DNA of 64,000 nucleotides from Bacteroidales bacterium (GTDB lineage Bacteria; Bacteroidota; Bacteroidia; Bacteroidales; UBA932): NCBI GenBank assembly GCA_017471045.1, contig JAFUWZ010000007.1, positions 62,001 to 126,000 of the forward strand, read 5' to 3'. Shown piece by piece: positions 26,054 to 35,184 of this stretch (position 1 is its first letter; each line of letters starts with the position of its first letter). The notes under the pieces were generated by a model. It saw only the letters and a program-made list of their open reading frames with translations, ran no database searches and was not told where the DNA came from. The position numbers and the translations under genes were made by a program.

Positions 26054-29000
26054 ATGAAGACAATGCTACTCCTTTCTTTGCTGGCGACCGTGACGCTGGC
26101 TTCCCCGGACGGCGGCGACAAAATGATCCGGGACTTCCAAGACCCTCCCAAAGCGGCCCGCCCCTACGTATGGTGGCACTGGATGGACGGGGAAGTCTCC
26201 CTGGACGGCATCCGGAAAGACCTCGAATGGATGGATGCCGTCGGGATCGCCGGCTTCCACCAGTTCGACGCCGGCGGCGTCAACATGCCCAAGGCTGCGC
26301 CCTTCAAGCGTCCCTATCTGAGTGACAGCTGGAAGGAAGCCTTCCGCTACGCCGTGCGCCTCGCGGATTCGCTGGGGATGGAGATGACCGTCGCCAGCGC
26401 GCCCGGATGGAGTTGCACGGGCGGCCCCTGGGTGACTCCCGAGGATGCAATGAAGAAACTGGAATGGCAGACAGTCGAAGTCCCGGGCGGAACGGTCGAG
26501 GTCAGGCTTCCCGAACTGAAGCACGTCACCGGCCCCTACCAGGACATCCCGCTCCGGAACGAAAGGACCGTCACGCCGTCTTTCGGCTATGACATCGCCG
26601 TCATCGCCGTCCGGCTGCCCGCCGCCGAGAAGAGCCGGGAAGAGCTGGGAGCCTCCATCCGGAAAGACGCGGACACCTGCATCACCGTCTCCTTCCCCCG
26701 CAAGACCCTGGTGCGCGCCTTCACGGTCCAGAGCCTGCCCACGGGCATTCGCCCGCGCGAGGGCGGCGCCGAAGGGCCGAACACGCTCCAATACAGCTCC
26801 GACGGCAGGACCTGGCGGACGCTGCTCCGCATCCCGAAGTCTCCCCAGGACTTCACGACGATGAACATCCCGCCGACCCGGGCCCGCCATTTCCGGGTGA
26901 TCGGGCCCCATCTCCAGGACCTGAGGCTGCACACCGTGCGCAAATTGGAGCATGTCGAAGAGAAAGCCGGATTCGCCAACTGCTACGACTTCGGCCGCTT
27001 CCCTACCGAGCCCCGGCCGGGCGAGCCCTGCGTGGCCCCGCAGGACGTCCTGGACCTGAGCGGCGACCTGTATGCGGACGGAGTGCTCCGCTGCACCCTG
27101 CCGGCCGGCCGCTGGCGCATCTACCGCTTCGGCGCCTCGCTGACAGGCAAGATGAACCATCCCGCCTCTCCCAATGCGACGGGCTTGGAGGTGGACAAGC
27201 TTGACAAGGAAGCCTGGACGCGGTATTTCCGCCATTACCTGGACCTGTACAAGGAAGCCGCCGGCGGCCTGCTGGGCCCGCGGGGCATCACCCACCTGCT
27301 GGTGGACAGCTATGAGGCCGGTCCCGCCACCTGGACGGCCCGCCTGCCGGAAGAGTTCCGCGCGCGCCGCGGATACGCCCTGGAGCCATGGCTTCCGGTC
27401 CTGGCCGGAGAAATCATCGGCGATGCGGAGCGAAGCGAGCGATTTCTCTTCGACTGGCGGACAACCCTCGGCGAGCTCTTCACCGAGAATTACCGGCGGC
27501 TGGGCGGAATCATCGCGGAATACGGCATGGCCGGCACCTACATCGAGTCTCACGAGAGCGGCCGGGCCTTCATGGGCGACGGCATGGATGCCAAGCGGAA
27601 TGCCTCGGTGCCCATGTCCGCCATCTGGATGACGGATTCGCCCTCTGGATCGATGCTCGCCTCCGCCATCTCGGACATCCGGGAGAGCGCTTCCGTAGCC
27701 CATCTCTACGGACAGAACCTCGCAGCGGCCGAGTCTTTCACCTGCGACGGAGAGAACCGGCGCGCCTACACCTACCACCCGGGCAACATCAAGCCGATCG
27801 CCGACATCGCGCTCGCCTCCGGCCTCAACCGCTTCATCATCCACGAAAGCGCTTCCCAGCCTTCAGACGAATACCTGCCCGGGCTCGGACTCTTCAAGTA
27901 CGGCCAATGGTTCCACCGCAACGAGACCTGGGCCCCTTATGCCAAAGTCTGGACGGATTACCTCGCCCGCAGCTGCACCATGATGCAGGCCGGGCGCAAC
28001 GTTGCGGACATCCTGCTTTTCTACGGCGAAGATACCAACGCCACGGCGCAGTATGGCGGCGAATGGCTCTCTTTCCTTCCCCGGATCCCGGCCGGGTACA
28101 ATTTCGACTATGCCAGCCCCCACGCTCTCCTGTACGCCGTAAGGCCGGAGGGCGGCTGCCTCGTGACGGAAAGCGGCCAGCGCTACCGGGTGCTGGTGCT
28201 CGGCCCGGCCTGCCGCCGCTTCCTGTCGGAGGAGATACGCGCGCGGATCGAAGCCCTGAAGGCGCAGGGCGTGACGGTGTGCTACGAGGAGGAACTGCCG
28301 CAGGTGCTGGAAGAAAAGGGCATCGGCCCCGATGTGGAGCTTCCGGCCCTGGCCCGGAAAGACGGTCTGTCGAACCGGGGATTCCTGTATGGCGGCCAGG
28401 TGCCGCAGAACACCCGCGGCCACGACGCCACCCTCGCAGGGATCCAGTTCGTACACCGGACCGCAGGCACGGATGGGGAAATCTACTGGCTGTGCAACTT
28501 CACCGGCCAGCCCTGGCAGGGCACGGTACGCTTCCGCGAAGGGGGCCCCTGCGCCGCCCTGTTCAACGCGGAGACCGGCCGGATGGAGCGGATTCCCGGC
28601 GGCCGGGACGGTGTGGACTTGCAGCTGAAAGCGGGCGAAGCCGTCTTCATCATCCTGACCGCCCAACCCCTGGCCCTGCCCGAAACCAAGTCCGCGTCCA
28701 GGGCCGCCGAACTGCTGACCCTCGACCGCTGGTGGGACGTGTCCTTCGCCCAGAAAGGCGGAGAAAAGGCCCTGGAGACCTTCTCGACGCTGAATGACTG
28801 GGCCACCAACAGCGACCCGGTGGTCAAGTATTTCTCCGGGACGGCGCACTATCGCTCGACCTTCACCGTGCCGGCGGGCGCGCTTTCAGGCTTGGAGGAG
28901 GCCCGCATAGACCTGGGAGGAGTCCAGGTGATGGCGGAGCTCATCGTCAACGGCCACAACGCCGGCGTCCTCTGGCGCGCCCCCTTCCTCAGCCCGGACC

Positions 29001-29194
29001 TGCTGCCCTGGCTCCACGAAGGGGAAAATACGATTGAAGTTAACGTGACCAACCTCTGGGTCAACCGGATGATCGGCGACCGCCAGCGAGGCACCGCCCC
29101 CGTCACCCGCGTCCGCCGTTTCTACAACGCCGGTGACCCGCTCCTCCCCTCCGGTCTCCTCGGCCCGGTCCGGCTCCTCGGCTACAAAGACTGA
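26054..29194 (+). CDS. GH106-like alpha-L-rhamnosidase
   Basis: 1046 residues. A weak signal peptide (KTMLLLSLLATVTLAS) precedes YVWWHWMDGEVSLDGIRKDL and GIAGFHQFDAGG, the start of GH106 rhamnosidases. The catalytic barrel covers about residues 40-700, and a GH2-type sugar-binding beta-sandwich with ARIDLGGVQVMAELIVNGHN and LWRAPFL closes the C-terminus. It should release L-rhamnose from pectin-like or other glycans in the periplasm or at the surface. It stands alone on the plus strand, converging on the GH92 gene with a 4-base gap. A broken copy of two of its segments lies at 22.4 kb. Confidence 0.85.
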   Translation: MKTMLLLSLLATVTLASPDGGDKMIRDFQDPPKAARPYVWWHWMDGEVSLDGIRKDLEWMDAVGIAGFHQFDAGGVNMPKAAPFKRPYLSDSWKEAFRYAVRLADSLGMEMTVASAPGWSCTGGPWVTPEDAMKKLEWQTVEVPGGTVEVRLPELKHVTGPYQDIPLRNERTVTPSFGYDIAVIAVRLPAAEKSREELGASIRKDADTCITVSFPRKTLVRAFTVQSLPTGIRPREGGAEGPNTLQYSSDGRTWRTLLRIPKSPQDFTTMNIPPTRARHFRVIGPHLQDLRLHTVRKLEHVEEKAGFANCYDFGRFPTEPRPGEPCVAPQDVLDLSGDLYADGVLRCTLPAGRWRIYRFGASLTGKMNHPASPNATGLEVDKLDKEAWTRYFRHYLDLYKEAAGGLLGPRGITHLLVDSYEAGPATWTARLPEEFRARRGYALEPWLPVLAGEIIGDAERSERFLFDWRTTLGELFTENYRRLGGIIAEYGMAGTYIESHESGRAFMGDGMDAKRNASVPMSAIWMTDSPSGSMLASAISDIRESASVAHLYGQNLAAAESFTCDGENRRAYTYHPGNIKPIADIALASGLNRFIIHESASQPSDEYLPGLGLFKYGQWFHRNETWAPYAKVWTDYLARSCTMMQAGRNVADILLFYGEDTNATAQYGGEWLSFLPRIPAGYNFDYASPHALLYAVRPEGGCLVTESGQRYRVLVLGPACRRFLSEEIRARIEALKAQGVTVCYEEELPQVLEEKGIGPDVELPALARKDGLSNRGFLYGGQVPQNTRGHDATLAGIQFVHRTAGTDGEIYWLCNFTGQPWQGTVRFREGGPCAALFNAETGRMERIPGGRDGVDLQLKAGEAVFIILTAQPLALPETKSASRAAELLTLDRWWDVSFAQKGGEKALETFSTLNDWATNSDPVVKYFSGTAHYRSTFTVPAGALSGLEEARIDLGGVQVMAELIVNGHNAGVLWRAPFLSPDLLPWLHEGENTIEVNVTNLWVNRMIGDRQRGTAPVTRVRRFYNAGDPLLPSGLLGPVRLLGYKD

Positions 29195-29198
29195 CACG

Positions 29199-31385
29199 CT
29201 ACGGCGTCGGGGCCATCTCGAAGACCATTTCGCCGCCGCGGCGCAGGTCCTCGTAGCGGAGGGCGATGCCGTCGTGGGGGTTCCCGTTGAGGGTCACGGA
29301 CTTGACATAGGCACTCCGGGGACCGCCGTTTTTCGTCACGATCGTAAACTGCTTGCCGCCGGGCAGATGGATGACCGCCCGCTCGAAGGTCGGCGACGCG
29401 AGGATGTATTCCCCGGAAACGGGACAGACCGGATAGAAGCCCAGCGCGGCAAACATGTACCAGGCCGACATCTGGCCGGTGTCGTCATTGCCGCTGAGGC
29501 CGTCAGGACCGTCATTGTACTCGGTGTCCAGGATGTGGCGCACGGTCGCCTGCGTCTGCTGAGGAGCACCCGCGTAGCTGTACATGAAGGGGATCTGGTG
29601 GCCGGGCTCATTGCCGTGCCAGTACCAGCCGCCGGTAAAGACGGTGTCCATCTTGGCGAGGAACGCCTCCCGGCCGCCCATCACCTCGATCAAGCCCTGC
29701 GGGTCCTGCGGCACATAGAAGCTGTAGTGGCAGGGACGGCCCTCGGTGATGAAACTCTTGTTCTGGAAAGCATTGTCGTCGTCCCGGAAACTGCCGTCCC
29801 GGTAGCGGCCCTGGACCCAGCCTGTACGGGGATCGAAGACGTTGCGCCAGTTGCCGGAGCGCTCCCGCAGCACGGCCGCGTCTTCTTCATGCCCGAGCGC
29901 CGCGGCCAGCAGCGAGAGGGCATAGTCGTCGTAGGCATACTCCAGCGTCCGCGAGACCTGCTCCCGCTTGTGGAAAGCCTCCTGCACGGGATTCTCGTTG
30001 GGGATATAGCCCAGCCGCATGTAGTCCGTCAGGGCGCGGCGGCCCTTGCCGTCGCAATACTCCTGATAGGATGTCGGGAGCTCGAAGGCGTTCTGCCGCA
30101 AGCCCTCCCAGGCCTTCTCGACATCGAAATTGCGCACGCCCTTGAGCCAGGCATCCGCAATGACCGAAGCCGCATGGTCGCCCACCATCTCGGAGGTGTA
30201 GCTGTTCCAGCACGGGAAAATAGGCATCCAGCCGCCCTGCTCATATTTGAGTACCAGGGATTGCATCATGTCGCCGGTCATCTCGGGCCAGAGCAATGTC
30301 AGCAACGGGTGCAGGGCCCGGTAGGTATCCCAGAGGCTGAAATCGTCGTAATAGACCCCATCGGTACGCGCGATGGTCCGGCCTCCGGCGAAGGAAGGGT
30401 AACGCCCGTCCGCGTCGCTGAAGGTACGCGGCAGGAAAGAGGCATGGTAGAAGGCAGTGTAGAACTTCCTGAGCGCAGTCGTATCCGGCGTGCTGACCTC
30501 GATCGTCGAGAGCTGCTTCTCCCAGGCCTTCGTCAGGCGGCGCTGCACAGCCGCGAAGTCCCAGCCGGGAATCTCGGCGCGCAGGTTGGCCCGGGCGCCG
30601 TCCACGTCACACCAGGACGTCGCGAGCTTGATTTCGGTCGTCTCGCCGGCCTGCACGTCCAGCTCCAGATAAGCCGCAAGGTGCGGATAGCCGGCGGCGT
30701 TGGTGTCGCCGGGGCGCAGCTGGTCACGGGCACACACGCCGCAGTCGACAGGTTTCTGCCGGGTGACCAGCGTGCAATGCCCGCTGAATCCGGCCTCCTC
30801 GCCCCACCCCTGGTAGATCCGGTGGACGGGGTTCTCCGCCGTGACCTCGAAGGTCTTGGGATCGATCCGGACGGCCCCCACCCCCTCGTCGCTGTTGGGC
30901 GAAAGGACCAGATAAGCCTTGCCCGTCCCGGGCCAGGTGACACGCAGGATCCCGGCGCGGGAGGTCCCCGTCACTTCGATGCGGATGCCGTTGTCCAGCA
31001 CGACGCTGTAGTAGTCGGGGCGCGCGATCTCGTTGTCGTGCCGGAAAGTGGCGCTGCGCCCGGCCTTGTCGCCGGGGATCGAATCCATCAGCGGCATCAG
31101 CGTGAAGGAGCCGTAGTCCTGAGTGGCGCTGCCCGACATCCAGTGCGAAGCGCGGATGCCGTACAGGCGGTCGTGGACATGGTAGTAAGGGCAGTGGCCC
31201 TTGGACTCGTCCGGCATCGTCTCCGGCGTCCAGGAGTTCATGCCGTAGGGCATCTCGACGGCGGGCATCGTCTCGCCGGGGCGGATGGTGCCGACCATCG
31301 GATCCACGTACCCGATCCAGTCGCTTTTCGGGGCACACGCGCAGCAAAGGGCCAGCGCGAGCAGGGCAAGGCGGAATTTCCTCAT
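29199..31385 (-). CDS. GH92 alpha-mannosidase lipoprotein
   Basis: 728 residues. Lipoprotein signal [27 protein letters not shown] and [13 protein letters not shown] near the N-terminus, [12 protein letters not shown] with the GH92 catalytic-acid region, and [18 protein letters not shown] near the end are characteristic. GH92 enzymes are calcium-dependent exo-alpha-mannosidases acting on host or yeast N-glycans. The gene overlaps the end of ddh by 4 bases, so it is translated as the last member of a murB-murA-ddh transcript, an unexpected partner for cell-wall genes. Confidence 0.93.
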   Translation of the reverse strand: MRKFRLALLALALCCACAPKSDWIGYVDPMVGTIRPGETMPAVEMPYGMNSWTPETMPDESKGHCPYYHVHDRLYGIRASHWMSGSATQDYGSFTLMPLMDSIPGDKAGRSATFRHDNEIARPDYYSVVLDNGIRIEVTGTSRAGILRVTWPGTGKAYLVLSPNSDEGVGAVRIDPKTFEVTAENPVHRIYQGWGEEAGFSGHCTLVTRQKPVDCGVCARDQLRPGDTNAAGYPHLAAYLELDVQAGETTEIKLATSWCDVDGARANLRAEIPGWDFAAVQRRLTKAWEKQLSTIEVSTPDTTALRKFYTAFYHASFLPRTFSDADGRYPSFAGGRTIARTDGVYYDDFSLWDTYRALHPLLTLLWPEMTGDMMQSLVLKYEQGGWMPIFPCWNSYTSEMVGDHAASVIADAWLKGVRNFDVEKAWEGLRQNAFELPTSYQEYCDGKGRRALTDYMRLGYIPNENPVQEAFHKREQVSRTLEYAYDDYALSLLAAALGHEEDAAVLRERSGNWRNVFDPRTGWVQGRYRDGSFRDDDNAFQNKSFITEGRPCHYSFYVPQDPQGLIEVMGGREAFLAKMDTVFTGGWYWHGNEPGHQIPFMYSYAGAPQQTQATVRHILDTEYNDGPDGLSGNDDTGQMSAWYMFAALGFYPVCPVSGEYILASPTFERAVIHLPGGKQFTIVTKNGGPRSAYVKSVTLNGNPHDGIALRYEDLRRGGEMVFEMAPTP

Positions 31386-32281
31386 ACCAGTTGACGGATC
31401 AAGTCGTCCCGCTCGCCGGCAAGCAGGTCGATGACCGGGATCTCAATCATCGTATAGCAGCCCGGGCGCTGACGCATGCTGGCGCGGGCGACCAGGACGA
31501 GCACCTGTCCGGTAAGGGCGGGATTGTTGATCTTCATGTTGAATTCAAAAAGCTGATTGTGCGTCGCGCCGGACACGCCCTTGCGCACGAGGTTCACCCC
31601 GTGGCCGACGTCGTTGAGATCGTCCACGCTGGGTACCTGCTGCACGTGGGTCTCGTCATGGACGAAATACGGGTCGGTCTTGACCGCCTTCTCCACGGCG
31701 GCGAAGTCAGCGCCTTCCTCCAGATCTACATAGACCATGCGGCGGTGGATGCCGGTGCCGACCGGGATGGTGACGCTCAGCGCGTCACGCACGCCCGGGA
31801 TGGCGCGCACCGCGACGGAATGGCCCATCGAGCGGCCAGGACCGAAATTGGTGTAGGTGATGCCCTTGGGGGCGAGCCCCTGCATCAGGGCGCGCACGAC
31901 CGAGTCGCTGCCCGGGTCCCAGCCGGCCGAGATGACGCTGACGGCGCCGTGGGCCTTCGCGACGGGATCCAAGGTCGCGCGCAGGTCGCAGATCTGCGTA
32001 TGGATGTCGAAGCTGTCCACGGTATTGATGCCCAGCTCGAGATATTTCAAGGCTGTTTCTTCCACCTTGCGGGAAGGGGTGGCGAGGATGGCCACATCGA
32101 CCTTGCCCAGCTCCCGCACGTCTGACACGACGGGGATGTCCGAGAGTTCGGGAAAACCTTCTTTTGAGGGATGGCGGCGGACGATGCCCGCACATGCCAT
32201 GTCCGGGGCCGCCTGTACGGCCTCCAGCGCGGCTCGGCCGATGTTGCCGTAGCCGACGATCGCTACTCTGATCTTTTCCAT
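31382..32281 (-). CDS. ddh: meso-Diaminopimelate D-dehydrogenase
   Basis: 299 residues. The Rossmann start [19 protein letters not shown] and [24 protein letters not shown] and [14 protein letters not shown] are the Ddh signatures. The enzyme makes meso-DAP from tetrahydrodipicolinate in one NADPH-dependent amination step, bypassing the acylated intermediates. With dapA and dapB in this window it completes a short route to meso-DAP for peptidoglycan and lysine. It follows murA by 27 bases and overlaps the GH92 gene by 4. Confidence 0.95.
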   Translation of the reverse strand: MEKIRVAIVGYGNIGRAALEAVQAAPDMACAGIVRRHPSKEGFPELSDIPVVSDVRELGKVDVAILATPSRKVEETALKYLELGINTVDSFDIHTQICDLRATLDPVAKAHGAVSVISAGWDPGSDSVVRALMQGLAPKGITYTNFGPGRSMGHSVAVRAIPGVRDALSVTIPVGTGIHRRMVYVDLEEGADFAAVEKAVKTDPYFVHDETHVQQVPSVDDLNDVGHGVNLVRKGVSGATHNQLFEFNMKINNPALTGQVLVLVARASMRQRPGCYTMIEIPVIDLLAGERDDLIRQLV

Positions 32282-32308
32282 ACTTGGTTCGTTTTATAGG
32301 TAATACAC

Positions 32309-33616
32309 TTATTGGCGGGTGATCCGCGCTCCCAGCGCGTTGAGACGGCCTTCGATGTCTTCGTAGCCGCGGTCGATCTGCTCGATGTTGTCGATGTGGG
32401 AGGTGCCCTTGGCGGACATCGCGGCAAGCAGCATCGCGATGCCGGCGCGGATGTCGGGCGAAGTCATCCGGCCACCGCGCAGCTGCTGCCGGTGGTCGTG
32501 TCCGATCACGACGGCCCGGTGCGGGTCGCAGAGGATGATCTGCGCGCCCATGTCGATCAGCTTGTCCACGAAGAAGAGACGGCTCTCGAACATCTTCTGG
32601 TGGATCAGTACGCTGCCCTTGCACTGGGTCGCGACGACCAGCATAACGCTGAGCAGGTCCGGCGTCAGGCCCGGCCAGGGCGCGTCGGCGAGGGTCATGA
32701 TCGAGCCGTCAAGGAAGGATTCGATCTCATAGCTCTCCTGCTGGGGGACGTAGATGTCGTCACCGCGCTGCTCCAGTTTCACGCCCAGTCGGGTGAAGCA
32801 CGAGGGGATGATGCCCAGGTTGACGTAGGAGACGTCCCGGATCGTCAGGGCGCTGCGGGTGATCGCGGCCATGCCGATGAAAGACCCGACTTCGATCATG
32901 TCGGGCAGGATCCGGTGCTGCGCGCCGTGGAGCGTCTTGACGCCGTGGACGGTCAGCAGGTTGGACCCGATCCCTTCGATCCGGGCGCCCATCGCGACGA
33001 GCAGGCGGCTGAGCTGCTGGACATAGGGCTCGCAAGCGGCGTTGTAGATCGTCGTGGAGCCTTCCGCGAGGGTGGCGGCCATCAGGATGTTGGCCGTGCC
33101 GGTGACGGAGGCTTCGTCCAGGAGCATGTAGCAGCCTTTGAGACCTTTCGGCGCGGAGAGCAGGAAAGCGCGGCGGGCGTTGTCGTATTCGAGGTCGGCG
33201 CCCAGGTTGTGGAGGCCGTCCAGGTGCGTGTCCACGCGGCGCCGGCCGATCTTGTCGCCCCCTGGCTTGGGGAAATAAGCCCGGCCGAAGCGGGCAAGCA
33301 GGGGTCCAACGACCATCACGGAGCCGCGCAGGGCAGCGCATTTGCGCACAAATTCCTCGCTCTCGATGTAAACGGGATCGAGGTCGGCCGCGCAGAAGCG
33401 GTATTCGCCTTTGGCGAGGCGTTCGACCTGCACACCCATCCCCTGGAGCAGGGCGATGAGGTTCTTGACGTCGAGGATTTCCGGGATGTTGGCGATCGTG
33501 ACAGGCTCGGAGGTGAGCAGGATGGCGCTGATGACCTCGAGGGCCTCATTTTTGGCGCCCTGGGGGGTGATGCTGCCGCTCAGGGTCCGGCCGCCTTCTA
33601 TGACGAATGTACTCAT
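32309..33616 (-). CDS. murA: UDP-N-acetylglucosamine 1-carboxyvinyltransferase (fosfomycin-resistant type)
   Basis: 435 residues, an EPSP-synthase-like double domain beginning FVIEGGRTLSGSITPQGAKN (with the KN substrate motif). It transfers enolpyruvate from PEP to UDP-GlcNAc, the first committed step of peptidoglycan synthesis. The catalytic loop reads PKPGGDKIGRRR: the usual Cys that fosfomycin alkylates is Asp121. This substitution is known to give natural fosfomycin resistance in other bacteria and is common in Bacteroidota. It lies between murB (3-base gap) and ddh. Confidence 0.97.
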   Translation of the reverse strand: MSTFVIEGGRTLSGSITPQGAKNEALEVISAILLTSEPVTIANIPEILDVKNLIALLQGMGVQVERLAKGEYRFCAADLDPVYIESEEFVRKCAALRGSVMVVGPLLARFGRAYFPKPGGDKIGRRRVDTHLDGLHNLGADLEYDNARRAFLLSAPKGLKGCYMLLDEASVTGTANILMAATLAEGSTTIYNAACEPYVQQLSRLLVAMGARIEGIGSNLLTVHGVKTLHGAQHRILPDMIEVGSFIGMAAITRSALTIRDVSYVNLGIIPSCFTRLGVKLEQRGDDIYVPQQESYEIESFLDGSIMTLADAPWPGLTPDLLSVMLVVATQCKGSVLIHQKMFESRLFFVDKLIDMGAQIILCDPHRAVVIGHDHRQQLRGGRMTSPDIRAGIAMLLAAMSAKGTSHIDNIEQIDRGYEDIEGRLNALGARITRQ

Positions 33617-33619
33617 ATG

Positions 33620-34696
33620 CTATATGTGTTCGACTTCCGGGGAGAGTTCGATGCCGAAGCACTGCCGGACGCTGTCGATGATTTTGCGTTCGAGGGCGAG
33701 GATGTCTTCCGGCCGGGCAGTGCCGGTGGCATTGACGATGACCAGCGGCTGGCGCTCATAGACGGCGGCTTCGCCCATCCGGACGCCTTTGAGCCCGCAC
33801 TGCTCGATCAGCCACGCCGCGGGGATTTTGATCTGGTTTTCGCCGACGTTGTAGTGGGGCACGGCGTTGGGCCCGGGCAGCCCCGACGCTGTAGGAAGCG
33901 GAACTGAACCCTCGCCGGCCCCACTGCCACGGACAACGTCAACGACGCGCTCGTAGGTGGCGGTGCTGACGACCGGATTCTTGAAGAAACTGCCGGCACT
34001 GCCGAGGACCGCCGGATCGGGCAATTTGCCGTCCCGGATCCGCAGCACAGCCTGCCGCACCTGCACGGGATGCGCGGGCGCCTGGTCGGCAAAAGTCATC
34101 TTCAATGGGCCGTAATCCAAGCGCGGCGCGGGCGTCTTCGACAGGCGGAACAACACGCTCATCACGATGTAGCGCCCCTTCATCGGCGCATGCTTGAACG
34201 CCGAATCGCGGTAGCCATAGCCGCATTGCACGCCGGCGAGCGTCTCAATCCGGCGTCGCTCCAGGTCGAAGCACTTGACCTGCGTGAGGATGTCCTTCAC
34301 CTCAGCCCCGTAGGCGCCGATGTTCTGCACGGCGGCAGCCCCGACTTCGCCGGGAATGCCGGACAGGTTCTCCGCGCCCCAGAGCTCGTTGTCAGACGCC
34401 CAGGCGCAGAAATCGTCAAACACCACGCCCGCTCCGACCTCCAGCAGCACTTCCTCCTCGGCGTCGGCCACGACCTGGTAATACTTGATGTTCGAGTGCA
34501 GCACCGTCCCCGGAAAATCCCCGGTAAAGAGCAGGTTGCTCCCGGCGCCGATGTGCATCACCGGCTGCGGAAGGGACCCCAGGTCCAGTTCCATCAGGTC
34601 CTCCGGACTGTCATACTCGATCCAGCAGGCGCATGACACGTCCATCCTGAACGTATTGCGCCCGGCCAAAGAGAAATTGTCACGTCTCCGGATCAT
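33620..34696 (-). CDS. murB: UDP-N-acetylenolpyruvoylglucosamine reductase
   Basis: 358 residues. FAD-binding motif HIGAGSNLLFTGDFPG, then NLSGIPGEVGAAAVQNIGAY and AGSFFKNPVV (the proton-donor Ser region), and a C-terminal Glu for substrate binding. It reduces enolpyruvyl-UDP-GlcNAc to UDP-MurNAc. The segment at about residues 258-282, between the SFFKNP strand and the PAAWLIEQCG helix, is Gly/Ser/Pro-rich and longer than usual; it coincides with a palindrome (33853-33925). First gene of the murB-murA-ddh-GH92 operon, with its own promoter. Confidence 0.95.
   Translation of the reverse strand: MIRRRDNFSLAGRNTFRMDVSCACWIEYDSPEDLMELDLGSLPQPVMHIGAGSNLLFTGDFPGTVLHSNIKYYQVVADAEEEVLLEVGAGVVFDDFCAWASDNELWGAENLSGIPGEVGAAAVQNIGAYGAEVKDILTQVKCFDLERRRIETLAGVQCGYGYRDSAFKHAPMKGRYIVMSVLFRLSKTPAPRLDYGPLKMTFADQAPAHPVQVRQAVLRIRDGKLPDPAVLGSAGSFFKNPVVSTATYERVVDVVRGSGAGEGSVPLPTASGLPGPNAVPHYNVGENQIKIPAAWLIEQCGLKGVRMGEAAVYERQPLVIVNATGTARPEDILALERKIIDSVRQCFGIELSPEVEHI
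33853..33925. repeat. Palindromic insert in murB (weak family member)
   Basis: AGTGGGGC-A-CGGCG (33853-33866) pairs with CGCCG-GCCCCACT (33913-33925) with one bulged base. The coding strand inside contains GTCGGGGCTGC, close to the GTCGGGGAATGC core of other elements in this window. It encodes the extra linker of MurB. Confidence 0.4.
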
Positions 34697-34717
34697 TGTC
34701 TTTCGTTCCTAAACACA

Positions 34718-34725
34718 CAAATATA
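34718..34725 (-). promoter_or_regulatory. -7 box of the murB operon
   Basis: The minus strand reads TATATTTG, 21 bases upstream of the murB ATG (34696). A possible TTG lies about 23 bp further upstream. Confidence 0.55.
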
Positions 34726-34946
34726 CATAAAATCTATCTCTTTGGGTACAACAGCCTGGGATTTCCGTCAGCAAGATATTATTTGGATTTTTGTCTAAAT
34801 AGTTGTCATTCTTGAGAACGACAACAACAATTTGAAAAACGATTTGTATGTCTTCAGACAGATCGTTTCATAGGTTGGAAAGGGTATATGCTCCTGCCAA
34901 ACATCATTGCCGGGACCTGGGGATTGGGCTCCGATTGAGTTTTCTG

Positions 34947-35127
34947 CTGAACATCGGGATTGAAAAGATTTGGAGAACAATAGAATATGACTATATTTGT
35001 ATCCAGCCGAAGGAGAACGGCGCGGCGCTTTATCAAGGAATCCTTCGATTCATTGATGACTGCAATTACCACCGCCATCATCAGGGAATCGACTGACAGA
35101 TACCAAGTAAAATCGACCTAAGGACAG
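34947..35127 (+). pseudogene. C-terminal remnant of an IS transposase (DDE, HQGI type)
   Basis: In frame, NIGIEKIWRTIEYDYICIQP and ALYQGILRFIDDCN, then YHRHHQGID, follow the pattern of integrase-core transposases (NxxIERxWRT ... YNxxRxHQGI). A TGA interrupts the frame after HQGID, and QIPSKID follows it in the same frame, as expected if a codon such as CGA mutated. The 5' part of the transposase and any terminal repeats are missing. The region is AT-rich and lies between murB and a C10 peptidase gene; the rest of the 34697-35184 gap shows only the murB promoter. Confidence 0.7.
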
Positions 35128-35184
35128 ATTGACTACTGGATGGTACCTGTCAAAAAAACGAAATACTTTATACTTAATAAAACT

